From positions 2,391,587 to 2,455,586 of the forward strand of contig NZ_QFRX01000001.1 in the NCBI RefSeq assembly GCF_003143935.1: a stretch of DNA of 64,000 nucleotides. Reading direction: 5' to 3'. The stretch is from Streptomyces sp. Act143. Lineage in GTDB: Bacteria; Actinomycetota; Actinomycetes; Streptomycetales; Streptomycetaceae. Below the pieces are notes generated by a model. That model saw only the letters and a program-made list of their open reading frames with translations. It was not told where the DNA came from and searched no databases. The position numbers and the translations under genes were made by a program. Below are positions 31,804-39,505 of this stretch, piece after piece; positions within the stretch are counted from its first letter, which is position 1, and the number at the start of each line of letters is the position of its first letter.

Positions 31804-32539
31804 GGGCCACGACCTCACCGTACGAGGGAGTCGCGCCCTGCGGCGAACGGCCCTCCGTGACGTCCGAGACCGCCTCCAGCAGGGCGCCCAGCGCCCGCCG
31901 GTACAGCAGCGAGCCGAGGCTGACGCGGCGGACACCGAGGTCGGCCAGTCGGTCGACGGTGGGGCCGGTCGGCGAATAGAGGATGTTGAGGGGGACGTCC
32001 AGCCGGCCGACGAGGGGTCCGATGATCTCCGGGTCGGCGAGACCGGGCACGAACACCCCGTCGGCACCGGCCCGTTGGTAGGCGTCGAGGCGCTGGAGGG
32101 TTCCCTCGCCGTCGCCGAGCCAGTACGTGTCGGTGCGGGCGTTCACGAAGAGGTCCGGTGCCGCCGACTTGACCGCGGTGATCTTCGCGGCGTGCAGCTC
32201 GACCGGTCCGAGCCCGTCCTCCAGGTTGATCCCGACGGCGCCGACGGCCGCCAACTCCTGTGCAAACTGCGCGACTTCCTCGGGATCGTCGCTGAACCCG
32301 CCCTCCGCGTCCACCGACACCAGAAACGGCTCCGTCCCCAGCGTCAACGCCAGCCGCAGGGTCTCGTCCCGGGTGGCCGAGGCCCCGTCGGGCAGCCCGG
32401 CCGCGGCGGCGACGGCCAGGCTGGTGGTGCCGACGGCCGGGAAGCCCCGGCCGGCCAGCAGCACGGCCGAGGCGTGGTCCCAGGCGTTGGGCAGCAGGAG
32501 GGGGCCGTCGCCGTGGTGAAGTGCGGCGAAGGGGGTCAC
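31778..32539 (-). CDS. Isocitrate lyase/phosphoenolpyruvate mutase family protein
   Basis: The 253-residue TIM-barrel protein has LLPNAWDHASAVLLAGRGFPAVGTTSLAVAAAAG, then SVDAEGGF (metal-binding Asp-Glu), then GINLEDG and FVNARTD. These belong to the PEP mutase/isocitrate lyase superfamily, whose members make or break C-C or P-C bonds next to a carboxylate. The isocitrate-lyase KKCGH motif is absent, so a PEP-mutase-like or 2-methylisocitrate-lyase-like small-acid lyase is more likely. GTG 32539 overlaps the stop of the upstream DinB-like gene (GTGA), so the two are coupled. Confidence 0.85.
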   Translation of the reverse strand: MTPFAALHHGDGPLLLPNAWDHASAVLLAGRGFPAVGTTSLAVAAAAGLPDGASATRDETLRLALTLGTEPFLVSVDAEGGFSDDPEEVAQFAQELAAVGAVGINLEDGLGPVELHAAKITAVKSAAPDLFVNARTDTYWLGDGEGTLQRLDAYQRAGADGVFVPGLADPEIIGPLVGRLDVPLNILYSPTGPTVDRLADLGVRRVSLGSLLYRRALGALLEAVSDVTEGRSPQGATPSYGEVVALSRAGTPS

Positions 32540-32994
32540 GACAACTCCCCCACCGCGTCGGCGTAGTACGTGGATCCCGCGAGGTGACGGGCGAGCTCGC
32601 GGAAGCTCCATCCCTCCCCGGGGGAGGCGTCGAGCTGGTCGTCGTCCAGCGCGTCCAGACGGTTCGCCCAGATCCGGGCGAGCCGGGTGAGCCTGCTGCG
32701 GGCCTCGTCGAGGTCCTCCTGCGTGAAGGGCGCGAGGTCCGCCCCGGTGGTCGTCGTGGACGCGTGCCACCGGTCCGGCTGCGGCTTCTCGCCGGCCAAC
32801 CGGGCCTCCAGCTCGGCCAGATGGTCGACCAGGTGATCGGCGACCCGCCGGATGGCCTTGTGCGGGGTGTAGACACGGTCGTCGATCTCGAAGAGCCTGC
32901 CGTCCCAGCGCGTCCAGGTCGCGGCCAGGGCGAGTACGTGAGCGACCATGCCGGTGACGGCCTGGGCGGGGGTGTCGTGGGGATGCTCGGTCAT
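32536..32994 (-). CDS. DinB/mycothiol-dependent enzyme-like protein
   Basis: The 152-residue four-helix-bundle protein has AIRRVADHLVDHLAELEARL and a second His region (WSFRELARHLAGSTYYADAVGELS). His residues in these helices usually form a metal site in the DinB superfamily, which includes thiol-S-transferases and the maleylpyruvate isomerase fold. The ATG at 32994 has TAGCGT seven bases upstream and no ribosome site, suggesting a leaderless message. It is coupled to the next gene by a GTGA overlap. Confidence 0.78.
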   Translation of the reverse strand: MTEHPHDTPAQAVTGMVAHVLALAATWTRWDGRLFEIDDRVYTPHKAIRRVADHLVDHLAELEARLAGEKPQPDRWHASTTTTGADLAPFTQEDLDEARSRLTRLARIWANRLDALDDDQLDASPGEGWSFRELARHLAGSTYYADAVGELS

Positions 32995-33077
32995 GGACGG
33001 CACGCTAGAGCCGTGTTCCTTCGGCGCCCGCCGAAACGTCCCGCCCCGCACCGCGGCCCCGGGACTAGGATCGGCCC

Positions 33078-33401
33078 ATGATCTGTCGTGTGTGGCGGGG
33101 CTGGACCACGAAGGACAACGCCGACGCCTACGAAGGCATCGTGCGCGGACAGGTGATCCCGGGCATCGAGGAGCGGCACATCCCGGGGTTCCTCTCGATC
33201 GATCTGGTCCGGCGCGAGCGGGACGACGACGTGGAGTTCATGACCCTGATGTGGTTCGAGTCCCTGTCGTCGGTCCAGGCGTTCATGGGCGAGGACTACG
33301 AGACGGCCCATGTGCCGGAGGCCGCACAGGCCGTACTCGCGGACTACGACAGGCGCTCGGCCCACTACGAGGTCCTGGACCGCCGGGAGCAGGCGGGCTG
33401 A
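33078..33401 (+). CDS. Antibiotic biosynthesis monooxygenase-like (ABM) domain protein
   Basis: The 107-residue protein consists of a single ferredoxin-like ABM fold (MICRVWRGWTTKDNADAYEGIV, then EFMTLMWFESLSSVQAFMGEDYETAHVPE). Members are dimeric, cofactor-free monooxygenases or heme/quinone handling proteins; the substrate is unknown. TAGGAT lies six bases before the ATG with no ribosome site, the clearest leaderless-type promoter in the window. It is divergent from the DinB-like gene. Confidence 0.85.
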   Translation: MICRVWRGWTTKDNADAYEGIVRGQVIPGIEERHIPGFLSIDLVRRERDDDVEFMTLMWFESLSSVQAFMGEDYETAHVPEAAQAVLADYDRRSAHYEVLDRREQAG

Positions 33402-33471
33402 GCGGCCGGGTCACCCGCTGCGGCGAGCGGTCGGGCCGGGCGCGCGGCGCGGGCGCGCAGTGGTCCGCCGG

Positions 33472-33840
33472 TCATTCGCCCCGCTCCGCCGCGCTGCGCT
33501 CCACACAGAACTCGTTGCCCTCCGGATCGGCCATCACCACCCACCCGGTGCCGTCCGGCCTGCGCTGGTCGTCGGCGACGGTCGCGCCGAGTGCGAGGAG
33601 CCGTTCGACCTCCTCGTCGCGGGTGCGGTCCTGGGGCTGGAGGTCGACATGGACGCGGTTCTTGGCGGTCTTGGTGTCGGGGACGGTGACGAAGAGCAGG
33701 CCCGCGGCCTCGATCAGGGCCATGGGATCGCCGGGCTGGTCCTCCTCGTGGAGGGGCTGGTCGAGGACCTGGGACCAGAAGGTGGCGAGGCCGTAGGCGT
33801 CGGCGCAGTCGATCGTCACGTGGCGGATCACGGAAGTCAT
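33472..33840 (-). CDS. VOC family (glyoxalase/bleomycin resistance-like) protein
   Basis: The 122-residue protein has two beta-alpha-beta-beta-beta modules of the vicinal-oxygen-chelate fold. MTSVIRHVTIDCADAYGLATFWSQVLDQPL forms the first strand and helix, KNRVHVDLQPQDR follows, and WVVMADPEGNEFCVE is the typical C-terminal Asp-Pro-x-Gly-Asn motif. The ATG at 33840 starts the fold exactly. It may modify or bind a small molecule; nothing nearby tells which. Confidence 0.9.
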   Translation of the reverse strand: MTSVIRHVTIDCADAYGLATFWSQVLDQPLHEEDQPGDPMALIEAAGLLFVTVPDTKTAKNRVHVDLQPQDRTRDEEVERLLALGATVADDQRRPDGTGWVVMADPEGNEFCVERSAAERGE

Positions 33841-33919
33841 GTGATCGATCTTTGTGCACTGCTGTGAAACCAGGCAACCAGTGGGGCAACCTTCCGGCGG
33901 CCGGCGGCGACCTGTAGGC

Positions 33920-34231
33920 ATGACTTCGGCACTGCACAGCGCCTCCCACCGCCGCGTCCACGGTGTCCGCAAGCCCCTCGTCGCGGGGCTCGCCGCCACC
34001 GCGGCCTGCGGGCCGGCCGCCTCCGCCGCTTCGGGGGCGCTGTCGGCCAAGTTCCCCTGCCGGCCGACCGGTTGCACCAACGTCCGGGAGTGGCCGCCGA
34101 CGGCGACGGCGACCACCCCGAGCGGCACCCTGCCCTGGGCCTCCGTCCCGGTCACCTCGTCGTACGCGACCGCCCTGACCGGCGCGTCCCCGACCACGGC
34201 AACCCTGAAGAACACCCGCCTGACGCCCTGA
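33920..34231 (+). CDS. Small putative secreted protein (103 residues), possibly a gene remnant
   Basis: The frame MTSALHSASHRRVHGVRKPLVAGLAATAACG... has a basic start, then a weakly hydrophobic Ala/Gly/Pro stretch like a secretion signal. A Thr/Ser/Pro-rich mature part with two Cys residues follows (FPCRPTGCTN), ending TGASPTTATLKNTRLTP. GC in third codon positions is very high, as in real genes. There is no good ribosome site and no recognisable domain. It could be a short secreted protein or the ends of a larger one that lost its middle. Confidence 0.35.
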   Translation: MTSALHSASHRRVHGVRKPLVAGLAATAACGPAASAASGALSAKFPCRPTGCTNVREWPPTATATTPSGTLPWASVPVTSSYATALTGASPTTATLKNTRLTP

Positions 34232-34413
34232 CGAACCGGGCCGGTCAGCCCCGAGACACCGCCTCCCCCGTCCTGCACGACGCATGCGGCCGGGGGAGGC
34301 GGGCCAAGCCCGGGCCACCCGCACCTCCGGCACCCCTCACCCGGCTCGCGTACCCCGGACACAGCTCACACGCCCCACCCGGCTCCCGCATCACGGGCAC
34401 GGCAACGCACCCT

Positions 34414-36414
34414 TCACCCGGCTCCCGCGACCGCCCCGGCCACCACCGCGTCGACCATCCGCCGCACGACGTCGACCGGCAGTCCCGGGTTCCGTGCCGC
34501 CGTCTCCGCCCCGCCCCCGCGCAGCAGTCCGACCAGCAGCCGGGCCGGCATCCGCGGGTGCAGGGCCGCGGCCTGGCGTACGTGCTCGTGCGGGTCCTCC
34601 AGCAGGCGTGCCGCCGCGGTGGCCGACAGGCGCGGGTCGGTGGCGGCGCGGTACCGCACCTCCTCGCTCATGTCCCGGCTGAGCCGCTCGACCAGTTCGG
34701 GGGTCGACTCGGGGTCGTCCAGGGCCAGTCGACGCATCCGCGGGCTCGGGTCGTCGGCGTATCGGAGGAGGTCGTGGCGGGGGAAGTTCGGATGTCCGCG
34801 CGGCCGGTCGGGGGTGCTGAGGCTGCCGTCCCACCAGCGCCACACCCGCAGCAGCAGGTCGGCGGGCGCGTCGTCGCAGGACTCGGCGAGGAAGAGCTGG
34901 ACGATCCGGTCCTCGTCACGGGCGAGGCGTTCGACGACGTCCGGCGGGAGGTGCCGGGCCCTGGCGACGCCCCGGCGCACCAGGAAGTGGGAGGAGGCGG
35001 CCAGGCGGCGCATGGCGTCCTCGTCGTGGTGCAGGGCCTTGACCCAGTCCAGTTCGAAGTGGCGGGTGCCCGGATCGGGCTCGACCGGGATGCCGGACCG
35101 CTGCTCCTCCGTGAGGTCGGGCCGCTTGGACACCTCGAAGCGGACCCCGTCGTCGTGGTCCTCGGCGAGGAGGGCGACCAGGTCGGGGTCCAGGCGCGGG
35201 TTGGCGGCGAGCGACCGGCGCTGCGCCCGCTCCCCGTGGCGGGCCAGGTGCTCGGCGAGGTCGCGCTCCAGGAGGCAGGTCTCCAGGGCCCGGCCGTCGG
35301 CTCCCTCGACGTCCTCGGCGTCGAACACCGCCCGGGGCATCGGCCGGTCCTGGTGGTACAGCACGCGCGACCTGGCGCGCACGATGGCGTGGGAGTCGGC
35401 GAGGAGCGCTTCCCGGCCCGCCGCGTCGAGATGGGGCCAGGCGGTCCGGCAGGCCACGGCGCGCACGCCGTCGGCCGGGTCGGCGGCCAGCTGGACCGCT
35501 ACGGAGGCGGGCAGGCCCCGGAGCCGCGCGGCCTCGGAACGTACGCGCGCGGACGGGTCCGCGGCGAGGGCGCGGCAGGCGTCCTCGGCGACGCGGGCCT
35601 GGCGTTCCGCCGCCGTCATGGCGAGGAGCCACCGCTGCCGCTCGTCCTGCTCGGCGAGGAGCACCCGGGCCCACTGCCCCGGAGTGATGTCCGGCTGGGC
35701 TGCGGCGGCCCGGGACCGGACCTCCCAGTCGGGGTCGGCCAGCAGCGCGTCGACCGCCTCGGCCGGCAGCGCGCCGTACAGGGCGTAGGAGGTCCGCGCC
35801 GGGAGCAGCGGCCGCAGCTGTGCCGGTGTGGCCGGGTTGAGCGAGAGTCCGCTCGCCCACGCGTCGAGCACCCGCTGCGGACACCTGGGCCCCCGGAACA
35901 GCGTCTCCCAGGCAGCCTCCCGCTCCTCCGGGCTCTCCAGGCCCGCCATCCGGGCGGCTTCCTCCCGGCGCTGCCGCACCCGGTCGACGGCGACGAGCCA
36001 CACCGCGTACTCCTCGGTCGTGGCCCCCACCAGGACGTCCCCGTCCAACGACATGGTGACGAACTCCGGTTGCCCGGACCGCTCGCCGAGCACGCCCGCG
36101 AGATCCCACCGGTCGCACAGCCGCACCCTCACCCACCCGTCCGTCCCACTGCCGGGGAAGTCGACGAGGAACACCCCGTCCGCACCGAAGATCCCGGCGT
36201 CGGACGCCAACCGGTGCCACTCGGCGTTGAGGTCACCGACCAGGTCGGGCCGGTCCGAGGCGACCGTCACACTCGGCTCGGCCTGCCACGCGGTCACGTA
36301 CCGCCAGGCGAACGGGGCCGGCAGCACCTCCTCGACCCGCCGCTCGCCCACCATCTCGAGCCCGGCCCGCCCCAGCAGTTCTACGAGTTCCGCTCCCCCA
36401 CGCATGATCCCCAT
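34414..36414 (-). CDS. Large helical-repeat protein (leucine-rich repeat variant type)
   Basis: The 666-residue protein begins with a globular part of about 150 residues (MGIMRGGAELVELLGRAG, then ERSGQPEFVTMSLDGDVLVGATTEEYAVWLVAVDRVR). From about residue 170 to the end it holds many repeats of roughly 24 residues, with the pattern D-P-x-x-x-V-R-x-x-A-A-x-x-P-x-L (DPDWEVRSRAAAAQPDITPGQW, DPSPRMRRLALDDPESTPEL, DPHEHVRQAAALHPRMPARL). This is the leucine-rich repeat variant/HEAT-like solenoid seen in Streptomyces proteins of unknown function, likely a protein-binding scaffold. No signal or membrane span is seen. The bases before it (34232-34413) hold only short CACCCGGCTC repeats. Confidence 0.75.
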   Translation of the reverse strand: MGIMRGGAELVELLGRAGLEMVGERRVEEVLPAPFAWRYVTAWQAEPSVTVASDRPDLVGDLNAEWHRLASDAGIFGADGVFLVDFPGSGTDGWVRVRLCDRWDLAGVLGERSGQPEFVTMSLDGDVLVGATTEEYAVWLVAVDRVRQRREEAARMAGLESPEEREAAWETLFRGPRCPQRVLDAWASGLSLNPATPAQLRPLLPARTSYALYGALPAEAVDALLADPDWEVRSRAAAAQPDITPGQWARVLLAEQDERQRWLLAMTAAERQARVAEDACRALAADPSARVRSEAARLRGLPASVAVQLAADPADGVRAVACRTAWPHLDAAGREALLADSHAIVRARSRVLYHQDRPMPRAVFDAEDVEGADGRALETCLLERDLAEHLARHGERAQRRSLAANPRLDPDLVALLAEDHDDGVRFEVSKRPDLTEEQRSGIPVEPDPGTRHFELDWVKALHHDEDAMRRLAASSHFLVRRGVARARHLPPDVVERLARDEDRIVQLFLAESCDDAPADLLLRVWRWWDGSLSTPDRPRGHPNFPRHDLLRYADDPSPRMRRLALDDPESTPELVERLSRDMSEEVRYRAATDPRLSATAAARLLEDPHEHVRQAAALHPRMPARLLVGLLRGGGAETAARNPGLPVDVVRRMVDAVVAGAVAGAG

Positions 36415-36429
36415 ACTGCCCGAACCGGC

Positions 36430-38121
36430 TCAGCGGCCGGCGGTGACTTCCACCCCGGTGCCGTCCATCCGGGCCTCGGCCTCCCGGCCGTCGCTCCACC
36501 GCACGTGCAGCACACCGGAGTCGTCGAGACGTACGCTCACCGCGTCCGCCAGCGGCCGGGGCTCCGCCTCACCGGTGAGCCGGGCGAGGGCGACGAACAG
36601 GGTGTCCCCGTCGCCGGTCACACCGGTCAGCTCGGCGCCCAGTGCTACGGCCGGCAGGATCTCCGCCCGCAGCCCCTGCGCCGCGGCCCACCCCGTGACG
36701 CGCACCGGCGTCCCCGGCGCCGCCCCCGCCACCAGATGGGCCCGCACCTCCACCGCCCCGTGCGCCAGCACCAGACTGGTCACCCGCGCTCCCCCGCCGG
36801 CGGCATGCCGCGAGGCCGCCCAGCCGTCACCGGCGCCCAGCGGTTCGATGTCCGTACGGCTCGGATCGCCCCCGACGAGCACGCTGTTGTCGTACGACGG
36901 GGAGGGCACCGTGGCCGTCGAGTAGGCGAGGCGCGTGTAGTACGGGTCGTAGCGGACGTCCTCGCTGCCGTGGTTGTGGAGGCGCACCAGGCCGTCCGAA
37001 CGCGTCGACTGGAGGAGCCAGTTGGGGGCGGCGATCGGGCGGGTCGCATCCGTCCGCTCGGCCGGGGCCGGTTCCTCGGGCGCCGTCCACGCCTCGTGCT
37101 CCGGCGGCAGCAGCAGGCCGAGGAACGCCTTGCTCGCCCAGTACGGGGAGGCGGGGCCCGAGTAGCCCTGGAGGACGGCCTCGTCGGGGCCGAGCCAGCC
37201 CAGGGTCAGCACACCGTCGGCGTTCACCGCACCCCGGTCCAGGAAGTACTTCAGGGCACCGGAGGCCAGCCGTCGTGTCGCACCCGGCGTGAGGGGTGTC
37301 CGGCCGGTGAGGGCGCCGAGCCAGAGGGGGGCCGCGGTCGCGAAGCGGTAGGTGAGGGAGCGACCCTGGTGCATCGGGGCGCCGTCGCCGCCGAACAGGT
37401 GGGCGTAGTCGGCGAGATGGGCTTCGAGGCGGTCGCCGTAGCGGCTGAGCAGGCGGGTGTCGCCGGCCAGGTAAGCGTGCAGCACCGGGTACAGGTGCAT
37501 CGCCCAGCCGTTGTAGTAGTCGTACTTGCGGCCGTCGCCGTCGGTGTACCAGCCGCCGCCGACGTACCACCCCTCGATACGCTCCAGGCCGCGGTCGACG
37601 GCCTTGCCGGACGCCTCGGTCTCGTACCCGATCTCCTTCAGGAAGCCGCCGACGGTGACCGGGAAGAGCTCCCAGTTGCAGGGCCAGGCCTCGGCGGTGA
37701 GTGCGTCGCCGAGCCACGCCGCCGCGCGCTGCCGTACGGCGTCGTCCAGCCGGTCCCACAGCAGGGGGCGGGTCAGGCGCAGCGCGAGGGCGATCGACGC
37801 CGCCTCGACCAGGGGCTGGCTGCGGTCCTCGATGCGGGGCCAGACACCGCAGACGCCGGCGGCGAGGCCGTCCGCGTACCGCTGGAGCGCGGTCTCGTCG
37901 CGGCGGAAGGCCGCCAGCAGCAGCGTGCGGGCGTAGCCCTCCAGGCCGTCGGAGAGCCGGCCGGACCAGCTCGTGTGCGCGCCGGGGAAGTGGTAGAGGG
38001 CGCGGTCCTCGGTGGCGTACGGCTCGGTCGCGGCGAGCAGGGCGTCGGCGGCGGCTTCCCAGTGGGCGCGGGTGTAGCCGGTGCAAGGACTCAGGGCACG
38101 GTCTTCGGACGGAAGGTGCAT
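36430..38121 (-). CDS. DUF2264 domain-containing protein (polysaccharide degradation locus)
   Basis: The 563-residue protein MHLPSEDRALSPCTGYTRAHWEAA is a DUF2264 protein. It is mainly an alpha/alpha-barrel-like part (about 15-370, with KYDYYNGWAMHLYPVLHAYLAG and HQGRSLTYRFATAAPLWLGAL) followed by a beta-sandwich C-terminal part. This architecture resembles polysaccharide lyases and unsaturated-uronyl hydrolases. No signal peptide is present, so it would act on imported oligosaccharides. It lies at the left edge of the rhamnogalacturonan cluster, before the acetylesterase on the same strand. The activity is not known to me; cytoplasmic processing of unsaturated pectin oligosaccharides is an inference from location. 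Confidence 0.85.
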   Translation of the reverse strand: MHLPSEDRALSPCTGYTRAHWEAAADALLAATEPYATEDRALYHFPGAHTSWSGRLSDGLEGYARTLLLAAFRRDETALQRYADGLAAGVCGVWPRIEDRSQPLVEAASIALALRLTRPLLWDRLDDAVRQRAAAWLGDALTAEAWPCNWELFPVTVGGFLKEIGYETEASGKAVDRGLERIEGWYVGGGWYTDGDGRKYDYYNGWAMHLYPVLHAYLAGDTRLLSRYGDRLEAHLADYAHLFGGDGAPMHQGRSLTYRFATAAPLWLGALTGRTPLTPGATRRLASGALKYFLDRGAVNADGVLTLGWLGPDEAVLQGYSGPASPYWASKAFLGLLLPPEHEAWTAPEEPAPAERTDATRPIAAPNWLLQSTRSDGLVRLHNHGSEDVRYDPYYTRLAYSTATVPSPSYDNSVLVGGDPSRTDIEPLGAGDGWAASRHAAGGGARVTSLVLAHGAVEVRAHLVAGAAPGTPVRVTGWAAAQGLRAEILPAVALGAELTGVTGDGDTLFVALARLTGEAEPRPLADAVSVRLDDSGVLHVRWSDGREAEARMDGTGVEVTAGR

Positions 38122-38230
38122 GGGCTCGCTTTCGATCTTGGCGAAGTATGACGCCCTGAAGGGGCGCGGGGAGCTGCGCGGCCTGCCTCCACCGTCCCGC
38201 AGAGGAGCGACCGCCCCCCGGCCGGCAGGC

Positions 38231-38264
38231 CTGAGGCGCCCCGGTTCCGGTCGGGGCGCCTCAG
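38231..38264 (-). terminator. Strong intrinsic terminator after the acetylesterase gene
   Basis: A perfect 13-bp stem pairs CTGAGGCGCCCCG (38231-38243) with CGGGGCGCCTCAG (38252-38264) around an 8-base loop. It lies five bases beyond the stop of the gene at 38269, so the acetylesterase is transcriptionally separated from the DUF2264 gene downstream. Confidence 0.9.
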
Positions 38265-38268
38265 GGGC

Positions 38269-39312
38269 TCAGTCCGCCCGCACCAGGCCTTCCGGGACCA
38301 GGTGCTGGGCGAGCAGTTCGTCGCGGACGAGTCCGGCGTACACCGTGGCTCCGTGCACGGACGTGTGCGTGTTGTCGCGCTTCTCGTTGTACAGGTACAG
38401 CGCCTTGGAACCCTCGGGGCCGAGGGACTCCACGAGCGACTTGGTCCTCGCGGTCAGGTCGATCAGCGGGACGCCGTTGTCTGCCGCGACCGAGCGGATG
38501 ACGGCGGGGTGGTCGACGCCGAGGCCGTTGACCAGGAGTGCGGTGTTGTTGTTCAGGGTGCCGTCCGAGTTGAACCAGCGTCGCACGATCGGCGTCACGA
38601 GGACAGGCTCACCGCCCTTTTCGCGGATCCCGGCGACCAGAGTCTCCAGGTTCGCCCGGTAGGTCGCCTCGTCGGTGGTCTTGTCGTTGTGGGCGAGCTG
38701 GACCAGGACGAGGTCCCCGGGTCGGATCAACGGCTGGACGGTGCCCCAGAGTTGGGCGCTCGCGAGGTAAGTGACCGTGGACTCGCCGGAGTCGGCGTAG
38801 TTGGCGACGGAGAGATTCCTGCGCAGGTACTGCGGCAGCTGCTGCCCCCAGCCGGAGTACGGGTCGCCGGGCTGGTCGCAGACCGTGGAGTCGCCGACCA
38901 GGAAGATCTGGCGGGCCCGGTGGGCCGGGGTGACCTTGATGTCGGCGAGGGCGGGCGCCGCGCCGCCGATGACCAGATCGAGGCCGGGGGTGCCCGCGGC
39001 GCCGGTGGGCTCGCCCTCGGGGGTGCGGACGTTCACGGTGAAGCTGCGGGCGATCCGCTCACCGGCGGGCGCGGCCGTCTCCGGCAGCAGGGAGCGCCGC
39101 GTCTCGCCGCTGATCGCGGTGCTCGACGCGGTGTCGCCGCCGAGGAGGACCTTCACGTCGTAGGTGCCCGCCGGGACGTCGAAGTGGCAGGCGCCGGCGG
39201 TGCAGTTGTCGATGCCGAGGGGGGCGGACCCCGCAGCGGCGTGGGCGGGTACGGCGGTCAGTCCGGCACCCAGGGTGAGCGCCGCCAGCACGGCGAGGTT
39301 GAAACGTCTCAT
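38269..39312 (-). CDS. Secreted SGNH hydrolase, rhamnogalacturonan acetylesterase type
   Basis: The 347-residue protein has a secretion signal (MRRFNLAVLAALTLGAGLTAVPAHA). A beta-rich segment of about 100 residues follows (CHFDVPAGTYDVKVLLG), and then the SGNH catalytic domain. The blocks are FLVGDSTVCD (Ser), DSGESTVTYL (Gly), QLAHND (Asn) and the C-terminal DNTHTSVHG (Asp/His). This is the arrangement of rhamnogalacturonan acetylesterases (CE12), which remove acetyl groups from the galacturonate backbone. GGAGG precedes the ATG at 39312. It is divergent from a PL4 rhamnogalacturonan lyase, so the substrate assignment is well supported by context. Confidence 0.88.
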   Translation of the reverse strand: MRRFNLAVLAALTLGAGLTAVPAHAAAGSAPLGIDNCTAGACHFDVPAGTYDVKVLLGGDTASSTAISGETRRSLLPETAAPAGERIARSFTVNVRTPEGEPTGAAGTPGLDLVIGGAAPALADIKVTPAHRARQIFLVGDSTVCDQPGDPYSGWGQQLPQYLRRNLSVANYADSGESTVTYLASAQLWGTVQPLIRPGDLVLVQLAHNDKTTDEATYRANLETLVAGIREKGGEPVLVTPIVRRWFNSDGTLNNNTALLVNGLGVDHPAVIRSVAADNGVPLIDLTARTKSLVESLGPEGSKALYLYNEKRDNTHTSVHGATVYAGLVRDELLAQHLVPEGLVRAD

Positions 39313-39368
39313 TCGCTGCTCCTCCGACACATGGCTAGACCTGGCGGCTGGACGGTACCGCCATCGGC

Positions 39369-39449
39369 AAGCGCTTTCTAGACCTTGAATCGATTTCACA
39401 AGATTGCCAACCTCCCGCGAGCGAAAGCCCTTTCGCGAAATCGATTCAA
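39369..39449. promoter_or_regulatory. Operator cluster between rhamnogalacturonan acetylesterase and PL4 lyase
   Basis: Three types of site lie together. AAGCGCTTTCT (39369-39379) belongs to a motif also found at 43844, 60223 and 62661. TTGAATCGATTTC (39385-39397) and its exact inverse GAAATCGATTCAA (39437-39449) stand 52 bp apart, each with the palindromic core AATCGATT. Between them lies the perfect repeat GCGAAAG-N2-CTTTCGC (39421-39436). All have the look of LacI-family operators and would control both divergent genes. Confidence 0.7.
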
Positions 39450-39505
39450 CTGTCACTCTGCGAGTCACCCGCACCTCCCCCGCATGTCTCGAAGGAGGCA
39501 CCCCC

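Noticed and set aside
34062-34075. Another GCAACCGGT-like site
   Set aside because: Only the left half matches and it lies inside a reading frame far from any promoter; probably chance.
34072-38151. A 1,359-residue open frame on the plus strand
   Set aside because: It is opposite the LRV-repeat and DUF2264 genes. Its composition (Arg, Gly, Pro, Gln runs) is that of a shadow frame in GC-rich DNA, and no domain is visible.
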